Assembly: GCF_001625305.1 (NCBI RefSeq)
Contig: NW_017804220.1
Coordinates: 660,653 to 724,652 of the forward strand
From: Branchiostoma belcheri
Taxonomy: Eukaryota > Chordata > Leptocardii > Amphioxiformes > Branchiostomatidae
Length of the DNA stretch: 64,000 nucleotides
Direction of reading: 5' to 3'
Positions 10,401-19,668 of this stretch are shown piece by piece. The position numbers and the translations under genes are program-made. Each line of letters starts with the position of its first letter. Within the stretch, counting starts at the first letter, position 1. The notes beneath the pieces were generated by a model. The model was not told the origin of the DNA, searched no databases, and saw only the letters and a list, made by a program, of their open reading frames with translations.

Positions 10401-13400
10401 TAGGAACAAAATCATGAATTACATTTTATAAAGTTATTTAATATGTTACCTATACGTTTGAAAGTATAGTAATAATGTTTGCATAGTACTAGAATATCTC
10501 AAAAAGATATCACAAAAAGCTATCACAAAAAATACACATAATATTTATATCCATGAAAATGAGTCAGTATTTGTAACTATACATGTACATCGATGCTTAT
10601 ATTTTTACATGGTACGGTTATGAACTGTTCTCTGATGCATGCTTTGCAAAGATGAAAAATTATATTATAATTACAAAGCAAAAAATAATGTATGTTCTGC
10701 AAACATTTTTATCAACCCACGCCCCTCCACTAGGGCGGAACATTGTGATGAAAAGTTGTTTTTACTGAAATACATCAGTATGAATGTTATGAACGTTTAT
10801 CTGTGTTCGTAGTTACATGTCTAAAGTTAAAACTTTTGATCCAACACGAAGAAATTCTCTCACCTAGAGCTTTCCACCGGTTACTCTGGTCTTCCTAACT
10901 AGATGCTACCAGACACCTTTGACCCAGTGTTAACGTCACACTTCAAAGAAGCCACGTGACAAGCCTCACTGGGTCAGTCTACTGAGGAAGACCAGAGTGA
11001 CTGGTCGAAAGCTCTAGGTTAGAGAACTTCTGATGGATCTAAAGTTTTAACTTTAAACAAGCAATGTAAATGTATAATGCTGACCGTCAGAGGCCGGTGC
11101 CCTCCGTAGATGTGGTCCAGGACTTCGAAAGCGGCGTTATAACCACAGTTGTTGAGGTAAAGCGGCATGGCAAGATGCCCGCACTCTCCACCGTAGTCAG
11201 CAGTCGGCTGGTAGAAACAGAGAAAAAAAGAGAAAACTGCAATCAGAGGCAAGAAATGTGAGTATAGTGCTTTTTGGAACAGAGATACGGATGTCAAATG
11301 AATATTCAAGACTTGAATTGATGCAGATGCTCACATGTAAGACTACTAAAACATTACGTATACCCAATGCAAATAAAGAGACGCACGCTCCATATGTCAT
11401 GTCTATTCCAATACATTTGGTATCGTTGGCTTTTAATCCGTAAAAAAGGCCAAGATTTAGTCGTTCTGAAAGAATGTTCCAGCTACAAACTGCACCAACT
11501 AGGAATGGGTCTGTAACACATACATACAAAATATAATAGAAGAATATTTTCGACCGCAAAAAGTACCCTGGACTTGATGGTGAGACCAAAAATAAACAAT
11601 GCTCAGTTTTTAAAAGACAAGCAAAGAAACAAACAGCGAGATTTTAACTAAAACGTAAGCCATTGAGCCACGCACACATGTGTAACGTATGGCGTTGTTT
11701 TCAATGGGGAAATCAATGCCATTTAATATCATTGTCTTTTAATTTGAGCAAACAAAAACAAGATCTAGCTAGTTTTGTTAACTCACGAATCCATGAAATG
11801 CAGGCACGTCAAGCACTTCCTGAATGTTGTGGTTGTCGACGAATCCTTTGTAGTATTCTCTCAACGCAGTCATGGCATCTGTGGATTAGCATACCAGCAC
11901 ACGTTCATGTTTAAAATCATTGTTTCCTCGAAAAGGTCTATTAGATAACCTCATTTTGCGCTGAGAACTAATTACCCGGACTTGGTCTCTTAGTTTAGGA
12001 CAAACTTCACCCTTGGAGAATACATGTCAAGTAGCGCTGGGTTCTATGGTCTACACCCACTATGTTTTAGTATATGTAAGTTAAGTGGTACAGATCTACA
12101 AAAGTGATGATAATTGTCAGATAAGTCAGATAATTGGCTTCTTTTGAGATTTGATCGTCATGCCTTTGGCATTCCCATATGCGCTAGTACCTGTCATACG
12201 TACCTAGTACCTGGGACACAATCATGTGCATCAAACAGCATACTTTGTTTCCTTTCTTGATTTCTTTTCTGTTAGCAAACCGTGGCGGGTACAAATTAAA
12301 CGTTAACCTTCTCTGGACGGCTGGTTGTAAGATGGCCAGCAAAAGAACGCGTTCAATATTCTACAAAACGCAGTATCATTCCCCCACCCCACTCCGAAGC
12401 CTGCACAGAAGACTATTGTCAGACCTATACCTGGCATTTATCATCAATTTGGTTAATCCCACTTTTCGTTCAGAGAGAAACAATTCAAAGGTTACGCACA
12501 TTCTGGCACCATGATGTCACTGGAGCCGTGGAACAGATAGACCCTGTCGGCCGCCATGTTGGAAGGGTCGTCCACAAGGTTGAACTGATAGAAGGTCTGT
12601 GTGTCGTGCTGTAGGCCGGGGATGTTGTACAGGATGGTACCGCTACTGTGGTAAGGTGCTGGAAGAAATTTAAAGGGGCATCATGTAACATTTTTTGCAC
12701 CAAAAGTGGAAATATTTTATCTAAAAATATTGGTGTGATTGTAAATTAATTTCTCCATATTTGTCTCAAATTTCTATTTCTATTTATGGTTGGTGCTAAA
12801 ACAGCCGACACGAGGTGGACTCAGTTTGTGGTGTCACCACAAACTATCGGAATGTAAACAAACATGGCTGACAGCTGTATTTCAAACTTTAAAACACATG
12901 CGTAAACACATCGTATTTTTACAACTACAATCCCTGAATGTCACTTGTTTGCAATGGAGTGGGGCTGATTCAACTTACTTTGGAAGATCTAGAAAGGATC
13001 CGAAAATCTACATTTTGTATCGTCCAAATGTTACATAAAGCAGCTTAAAAAGACAACTATAGACTACTGGTATAACAGCATACGTCCAAAGAACCCATCA
13101 CAACCCATAACGATTGTCGTTACTACGTGGTATCTGTTGATCTATTCATCATTATGGGTTCACCACACCACGAAGTGGTGTGGTGAAACCATATTGCTTT
13201 TTCTGGTGTTTCTTCTCCTTCTCCTGCCATGTTTTAAATGGATTCAGCTTCTTCATTTTAGGGCCTAAGGTCCTGAAATTTGGTATGGAGGTACAGTGGG
13301 CAAATACCCCAGGCGTTTTTTTTAATTTTTGTGATACAGGCTTTTATAATGGTTTTATTTGAGTTTTTTGGCTGTGTTATAGCAAATGTATTACTGTGTT

Positions 13401-16400
13401 AGTGTACCACGTTTGGGCATGAGTCATCACAATGGAATGCAGGGCATCAACCAATAGGCATGCAGCTTTCCTCTATTCTTCTTGCTGATTGGCTGTTGGG
13501 ATTTAACTTGATTAACACCTGCACAGAGCATTTCCATACTGACAGTATGTCTGTATTCAAGTGTTTTGGTAGGTATTTCAAGCTTTCCTGCTCCAGCATT
13601 GGAATGCGGGGCATGGACGTTTTTTTTTTTATTTGAAAATCAACAGTTTGCATTATGCAATTAAAAATCCTAACCAATAATGTAAGGAATAGCTATCCAA
13701 CTGTTGTTTTAGTTGTATGTTACTTCATATTATAGTTATATCAATGTAAATCATTGTTTTCCCTTGTGTTTCTCATTCTTTCCCTGCCATGTCGTAAAAT
13801 GTGGTGAAGCCATCGCTGTATTTGCTCCAAAGCAAATATTGGCCTTTCTAGTTTGAAATGTATTGTTGTCACGATATTTTGTAGACTGATTACATACTGT
13901 ACTATTAGGCTCGCTTCTGGAGCGTCGCCAAAAACATCAGGATGTTTGAATACCTCCTGCCAGGATGCCAGCTCCCATGATGCTCTGTGAGTGCGCGACA
14001 TGGTACTGCACGGCGAAGGACCCGCCAGAGGAGAACCCGGACACGGACACAAGGTCAGGGTCGGCCCGACGGCTCTCTGGACACACATAGGAAGAGATTT
14101 ATATTTGTCAATCCTGTCAATAGTAACCATGTAACTTTTGAGGTCTTATATATTCCAAACTAACGTTCGTGTCTACGTCTATCTTATCTCCTTACCGTTA
14201 ACTTTATCACTCGAGAGAGATAGAGGAGACAGAGCCGGATCGATTACGATTGTACGGGTTGTTATATTGTGCCTGACTGCTTCAGAAATTATTACAGATC
14301 AATGGTCTAGTTACAGTCTTAGAGTTATACTTACAACAGAGACATGCAATGGTTTAGTCAGATGGGAACTACATGTATATACAATCTACAACTAGTGTGT
14401 GACAGGCGAGCGGGACAACTAATTATTTCTCCTAGCTGCTCTCACCAGCTACTACGGTACTATTGGGTTAGCTAATGAACATATAAATGAGCTAAGGATC
14501 TAAACTGTCTGATCAGCACTACGTCATACGTCACTACGTCACAGGCCCAATATATCACAAACTGACAGGTCAGGCCTGTTACTCAAAGGACTAGTATTTC
14601 AAGAGAATAGTTACAATAGACTGTTGGCCGCTACATACTGATAAACGATTGGTTCAATTCACTGTTTTACCATTCCCAGGATGCATTGCAACTGGGGGGG
14701 GCTAAAATCTCTCACAGGTTGCATATCGCAGGAAGGCATCCTGATGACGTTAAACCGCTTATTTTTCTGTGTGTTTTCGAGGTGTTGGGGCATTTCATGC
14801 TCAACATTAATTGCCTTACCATGGATCGACTCTGACAACATATAGAGAATGAAATTGTTGCGTTCTTTTTAACATTGAACATGTGGTTTGTAACGTTACA
14901 GTGGTAACGCCATACCGTCTGTCAATACTAAAAACTATATTGCTCGAGTATATAGATATTACTATTATTGTTGTAGTATCTAAATATTATCTATTATCAA
15001 GGCAGCAACCTTCATTGTTTTAGTTTGTCATCAACGAATTTAAAAAAAACATCACAAGAACACATGATTCAAATCACATGGCGCTATGCAACCTGGGAAT
15101 TCCCCCAAGCGCAATGTATCATGGGAATTGTAAATCGGTGAATGGGAAAATGATCTGAGAGCCCAATGAGTGACCATAACGGTCATTCTTTTGTCTGTTT
15201 TTTTTTTTTTTTTGTACGTAGCACTCCCTCCCAGCCCAGCCCAGCCCAGCCACCGTACCTCTCCCTGCCTGGTCCCTGTTCCACATGACGTAAAGTTACA
15301 TCATACTGTTTGCATGTCCCTGTCATAATGTGATAAACATATTTACATTCCCGTGTCAGCTTGACTTTTCTCACCGAGTCATCAGGACGTGCGTACGTCA
15401 AAAATACGTCAACCTCCGAAAGAAGGCCTTATCATGACCTTATCAGGTGGCACTACAGGTGCACACTCCCAGGACGGTCATTCTTTTATTATATTTCACC
15501 CATACTGTGGTGTGGCTGAAATATATTGTTTTCTCTCGTGTTTCTTCTTCAGAAACTCTTTCTTCTCATTCTCCTGCCATTTCGACAAATGGGTTCAATT
15601 TCTTCATTTTGGGGCCAAATGATCAGAAATTTGGTATGGAGATAAAAGCCCTCGGGCGTTTTTGCTTCATTTTTTTATTATATAAGCTTTTAAAATGGTT
15701 ATATTTGGGTTTTGAGCGATACACGGGATTTGGAGAATATTTGTTACTTACAAGAACGTGGGGTATCAGAACACTAAATAGCACGGTATGGTACATGGGG
15801 TTTCGAGAACAATCGTTACTAACAGGGAGGTATGGAAAAGGTTCATATGGAACAGTGTACTTAAATTTGGAATGTGGCCCGGAAGAATGGATGAAATATG
15901 CTGTATTTGCTCCTGAGCAAATGTTGGCCTTTCTAGTCATAAAAACGCATTCTCATCCTATACTACATAGTCTTTGTAAGATAGATTATTCTCATGGTAT
16001 GTCTTGTTATATTGCAGCAGTTGTACCTTTTAAAATGTTTGTGCAATAAAGTTTATGTAATAAAGTTTAACCTAGCCCCCTTATAGGTTTTACACTTCCC
16101 TGTGTTTACACACTTTTACAATCCTGTTCCTACAGTGTTCCCAAGAGTGTTACAATGCAGATAAGTAACATTTTCTTTACCTCACACTCTACTAGATATT
16201 GGATGATAAAAAAACATGTAGGACAATCAAAACTGCCAACGTTACTGCGACTTGTCTTCATCGGTGCTTACCAACATACCGCTACGTCTTGTACATGTAC
16301 ATACTGGACCCCTTTTTTTAGTTCAGATTATAAAATATAATATCAAGAGTGAAGGATAACGTCAGAAAATATCACCAACCTAGCGGGTCTGCACCAAACG

Positions 16401-16461
16401 TTTCATCTGGGCCTGCAAATAGAAGCATCAAGATGCTCGCAGCAATGCTAAAGACGGCCAT
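7427..16461 (-). CDS. secreted type-2 polyhydroxybutyrate depolymerase-like esterase, 11 exons, 327 aa
   Basis: Exons in transcript order: 16461-16380, 14076-13954, 12658-12500, 11878-11787, 11207-11085, 10397-10359, 9712-9610, 8712-8670, 8235-8104, 7625-7600, 7488-7427. All junctions are GT..AG, the phases match, and the CDS is 984 nt with a TAG stop. Residues 1-16 ([16 protein letters not shown]) form a signal peptide. The nucleophile is Ser43 in G41-F-S-S-G45, Asp116 lies in HGSSD, and His163 lies in ECGHLAMP. The oxyanion-hole Cys251 lies in LHVHFHGC, and a family block reads SGCWDWTGY near residue 300. The order (lipase box first, HGC last) is that of the circularly permuted type-2 depolymerases; the Penicillium funiculosum enzyme uses Ser39, Asp121, His155 and Cys250. 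Likely role: extracellular hydrolysis of bacterial poly-3-hydroxyalkanoate, perhaps in the gut. Substrate is inferred, family is firm. A TATA box lies upstream. Introns hold MITEs and repeats. Confidence 0.93.
7860..8090. repeat. interspersed repeat, also at 17290, 60650 and 63560
   Basis: It contains the shared core GTTACCGTGGTGACAGACGTC, then TGGTCCAGGTCATTG, and an A/G-rich run. The same core recurs near 17367 (same strand) and, inverted, near 60750 and 63610, with common flanks such as TACTCAAACACA. It is a non-coding repeat family lying in the tenth (last but one) intron region of the depolymerase. Confidence 0.65.
8956..9451. mobile_element. 496-bp long-TIR element with a perfect 9-bp target duplication
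   Basis: The ends are TACTCTCCAAGCAGAGG and its exact inverse CCTCTGCTTGGAGAGTA. The arms of about 110 bp (8956-9065 and 9340-9451) pair almost fully. AGCAGTTAG is repeated at 8947-8955 and 9452-9460. Long arms, a 9-bp duplication and no ORF suggest a Mutator-type non-autonomous element. A decayed relative starts at about 19085. It lies in intron 7 of the depolymerase gene. Confidence 0.85.
9690..10030. repeat. tandem duplication spanning an exon-intron boundary
   Basis: Three diverged units share GTTTGCACTCACGTGACTATG, then ACGCATGT, and GGTCAAAC..CCAATGGGATCACATGAAC. The first unit includes the real start of exon 7 of the depolymerase gene (9712). The later ones carry exon-like remnants (for example CCAGGTCAAACACCTTGAAC at 9940) without a usable acceptor. 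A further relative is at 21540-21620. Confidence 0.7.
10828..11056. mobile_element. MITE, AAGTTAAAACTTTTGATCCAAC family
   Basis: The left end AAGTTAAAACTTTTGATCC is inverted at the right end as GGATCTAAAGTTTTAACTT. An inner inverted pair surrounds CTAGAGCTTTC..ACTCTGGTCTTCC. Related copies are at 22622 and 42696. The right arm stops just before exon 5 of the depolymerase (11085). Confidence 0.8.
13130..13870. repeat. intronic interspersed repeat, paired with 15440-16040
   Basis: Shares an ordered series of blocks with 15440-16040: TTCTCCTGCCAT, then TTCAGCTTCTTCATTTT, GAAATTTGGTATGGAG, GGCGTTTTT, and CTGTATTTGCTCC..GCAAAT..TTGGCCTTTCTAG. The two copies lie in introns 2 and 1 of the depolymerase gene. 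The 200-residue frame in the second copy is not preserved in this one, so I treat it as non-coding. Confidence 0.7.
15440..16040. repeat. intronic interspersed repeat, second copy
   Basis: Partner of 13130-13870. A plus-strand frame at 15447-16049 is long by chance. It includes a kinase-like GKGSYGTVY string, but nothing around it continues a kinase domain and the other copy breaks the frame. Confidence 0.65.
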
Positions 16462-16515
16462 GTCGAAGGGTAGACTCAGGCAACTACTGTCTGTGACCTC
16501 CTGCTTGACTCTTTG

Positions 16516-16523
16516 TTATATAG
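16516..16523 (-). promoter_or_regulatory. TATA box of the depolymerase gene
   Basis: The minus strand reads CTATATAA 55 nt upstream of the initiator ATG (16461-16459). That predicts transcription start near 16490 and a short 5' leader. Confidence 0.6.
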
Positions 16524-16599
16524 GCGCAAGTACGTGTGCAAAATCGTGCAAGTACATTGGCAGCTAGAGTTCCAAGAACTCATACCTTCGCCAAATAAT

Positions 16600-18200
16600 G
16601 TTAACCTTGATGATTGACGAATAAATGTTTCGTTATCTCATTGATTCTGCAAAAAAAATCCCTATTTGCATCGATTATTTCAGTTGTTTATATTCGCCAC
16701 CCAATGACAGTATTCTTTCAAATAAAGAAAGCTATTCTAACATTTCCTCATAGATTATGCAAATGATGTTTCTATTTGGAATAAGTTATGTTTGATGATG
16801 TTCATGTTTCCTTCACTTCCAAATGCCGCTAGTATGAAATTCCCGTCATTTACCAGTATGGATTTTTTTTCTGATATGTTTACCATATATTAATTTTCAA
16901 TTTCAATGGAAGCTTCCAATAGTAGGCTGTACCCTCCATCAACAGAAACAGTGGTTTCGCGCAGACGCAGTACGTTCTGCATGTACGTCATCTCTCCATG
17001 ACCCGAATTGACCTTTCATTACAGCAAGCAGAAGGAAGGATCAGGGTCATTCTCAGTGTTTAGTACGCATGTTTTTGCAACGGTAAATAGAACTCTTTTC
17101 TAGCATTGCATTTATTTTACCGATTTGCCTCCACCAATGAAGGATATTAGACACTCCCGGTGTGTTAACAGATATCAAATTAGATAAACGGAATACAGAA
17201 TATATACTAGATACTAGAAATGTGACTTTTGCAAAGCAAATACACAATGTTTACCTTCCCGTGTGGTTTGTTCTGTTAATTATTACTCAAACACAAATTA
17301 TATAGGGACAGGAGTCTAAATCCCTCCTGCTATTCAATTGCAACATGATGTAACCCAACACTAGTTACCATGGTAACAGACGTATGGTTCAGGTCATTGA
17401 CCTTATTTGTTTGGAATGGAAGAGGAGGATTAGGAAAAAGAGCAAAAACAATGTATTTCCTTATGCGAAGCTTTACACGTGCTACGGTGCATCTGTTACT
17501 CAAAGGATCACATCTACTGCCATCTAAATTCGATAGAGGATATGAAAGAGAAAAATGTATATGATTTGATAAAAGACAACAAACATACAGAACGTTGTTG
17601 TCAAATCTTGAAGTATAACTTCGGGTCTCCAAGTGAGAGTTTGCTCAGTGTTGTCGAGTGTTTTGGAAACCGCCCTAATTTTCCCGATGATTAGGCCATA
17701 ATTACCAAAGCGGCACATCCACGTTTTTAACTGCCGCCTGTTTTTACTCCAGTGGTTAGTGGGTGAAAATAGAGGGTATCGGCCAAGCAGTAACGGGTCT
17801 TTTCGTCCCCTGGAACTTTCGTCCTCGATATAGACTAGGGAGCTAAAATAGGTCTGGTAACCAGCCTTCACCCAAAGACATTACTATACTTATATAGCCA
17901 TGATGTCCTTGCATCGCCTAAAGCAGCTGACTTCTCCTGCACATTATCGCCGTTTGTATGTCCCATTTATTCAGTCATGCATGTTTCTTCACGTGTAATT
18001 ACTGGTCCTGTTGGTCCTATACATGTGTGTCATGCTAGGGTTAAACGATTAACATGCATTGGGCGTTGCACACATTTTACTTCAGTGTTTTCTGTTGCTG
18101 TCGGAGACTGTTGGTTAACTTTCTCAGTCACTGCATGTAACAGTATGTACACATTCGTTTATTCGTTCATTCATATACGTCAGTGAAGGTTAGACGTCCA
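16600..18200. other. intergenic gap between divergent genes
   Basis: The 5' ends of the depolymerase (-) and the NXPE gene (+) face away from each other across this region. Apart from the interspersed repeat at about 17285-17500 (shared with 7860, 60650 and 63560), I see no exon or defined element. Confidence 0.5.
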
Positions 18201-18211
18201 GGTAATACGAT

Positions 18212-18398
18212 ACGCCAAAAAAAATTACTCAAGCAACTGGATATGATTTTGGAAACGGTCCGACGTTTCAGCTTAGTAGTATCCACTTGCTTTCGTTTAG
18301 CTAGTATGAGTCACTGACGAAAGCTGGTGTATACCAGCTGAAACGTCTGACCGTTTTCAAAAGCATATCCAGTTGCTTGAGTAACTGTTTTTTGGCGT
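18212..18398. mobile_element. MITE with 60-bp inverted arms
   Basis: The left arm begins ACGCCAAAAAAAATTACTC and the right arm ends GAGTAACTGTTTTTTGGCGT. Both include CAACTGGATATG..TTTTGGAAACGGTC..GACGTTTCAGCT in opposite orientation. The arms fold into a near-complete hairpin. Confidence 0.8.
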
Positions 18399-18605
18399 TC
18401 ATTCATATACATGTACTCCAACAGCCAAAACTTAGGCAGAAAAGCAAACGGAGCGACACAATGTTTATGTTGTCTGAACTGACCGCTCACGTCTGGTAAT
18501 ACATTTTCATAGGACAATGTTTTTAACCCTGTATATATCATGCTTGTTCTTATTGTAAAGCTTGAGCAGGCAGCACTGCGTAGTAGTATATATCATGCTT
18601 GTTCT

Positions 18606-19002
18606 AAGGCCATGTTGATTTGATTATATGGATGACATCCGCGCGCGCATGAATTTTCGGCCGTTTCAAAAAAAAAACGTTTTCAACCATACTGTAAATC
18701 GTACAAAACAGTTGCAAAATGAGCAAAAATATACCGTAAGTTACAAAAATAATAAATAAAAACTATACCAATGTCGTAGAATGCCAAAATCCAACGAAAA
18801 AAGACGAAATTGTAAAGAAATGAACTTGAAGACTAGATTATTCGCCAAACCATATTCTGTCCCATTGGTTCAACCCTCATGACCGCGTACATTTCAAAAT
18901 GAAAACTTTTTTTTTTGCAAAATTTTTTTTTATTCGCACGCGCGCATCAATTTTTGGGTTTCCGGAGGATGTCATCCATATAATCAAATCAACATGGCCT
19001 AA
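18606..19002. mobile_element. GGCC-type MITE inserted between tandem 55-bp repeats
   Basis: The ends AGGCCATGTTGATTTGATT and AATCAAATCAACATGGCCT are exact inverses, as are the next bases (ATATGGATGACATCC and its inverse). The flanks on both sides are copies of one ~55-bp sequence (TTGTAAAGCTTGAGCAGGCA..), so the element split a tandem repeat. Related elements lie at 35303, 41166, 41963, 43533, 47152 and 50855. Confidence 0.85.
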
Positions 19003-19084
19003 TTGTAAAGCTTGAGCAGGCAACACTGTGTACTAGTATTTATCGTGTCTGCTCTAATTTCATTGACAATGTTGCTCATCCCCC

Positions 19085-19460
19085 CAACAGATGTTTTGGC
19101 TTTGGCTTATTTTTGACGTGTTTTAGGCTTTTTTTATCGGGCTTTCTTTTTTATTCCGGAAATCTTTTTTAAAAGAGATGCTTTAAAAAATATCAAGATT
19201 TTAAAAGCAATCTTGAAAAAACCTGAGATCTTTTAAACAATCTTGATATTTTTTAAAGCATATCGAGATGCTATGGAAAAATCTCAAGATACTTTGAAAA
19301 CATTTGGAAAGATCTTGAGACCTTTTGTTTTCATCTCAAGATTTTCTGAAAGATCTCGAGATTGTCATGAAAAATCTCAAGATTGCCTTATAACATCTCA
19401 AGATTTTGTCTAAAATATTGAGATCTTTGGAATAAATCTTGATATTTTTTAAATTTTAAC
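19085..19460. repeat. cluster of palindromic AATCTCAAGATT-like repeats
   Basis: It begins with a decayed piece of the 8956 element family (TTTTATCGGGCTTTC). From about 19170 it then becomes an array of roughly 15 variants of ATCTCAAGAT / ATCTTGAGAT spaced about 20 bp apart in both orientations. There is no ORF. Confidence 0.7.
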
Positions 19461-19668
19461 AAAGCGTGAAGACCCCCACTGGGGGTCATTATGATCTGCT
19501 ATGTAACAGAGAAGTTTTTGACAAAAGATTGGATATGTACCTCTACGCTGTAAATAGTCAGAGGCATTAGTCCAAAGTGCTCTGCTCATTCCAATAATAA
19601 TCTGCTCGCTGTTATATACATATATCTTTTGCAGGACGAAGCAGTCTGGAATACCACTCGTATGAAAC

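Noticed and set aside
15447..16049. 200-codon plus-strand frame with a kinase-like GKGSYGTVY string
   Set aside because: It lies in an intron of the opposite-strand depolymerase gene, within a repeat also present at 13130-13870 where the frame is broken. No other kinase motif is present.
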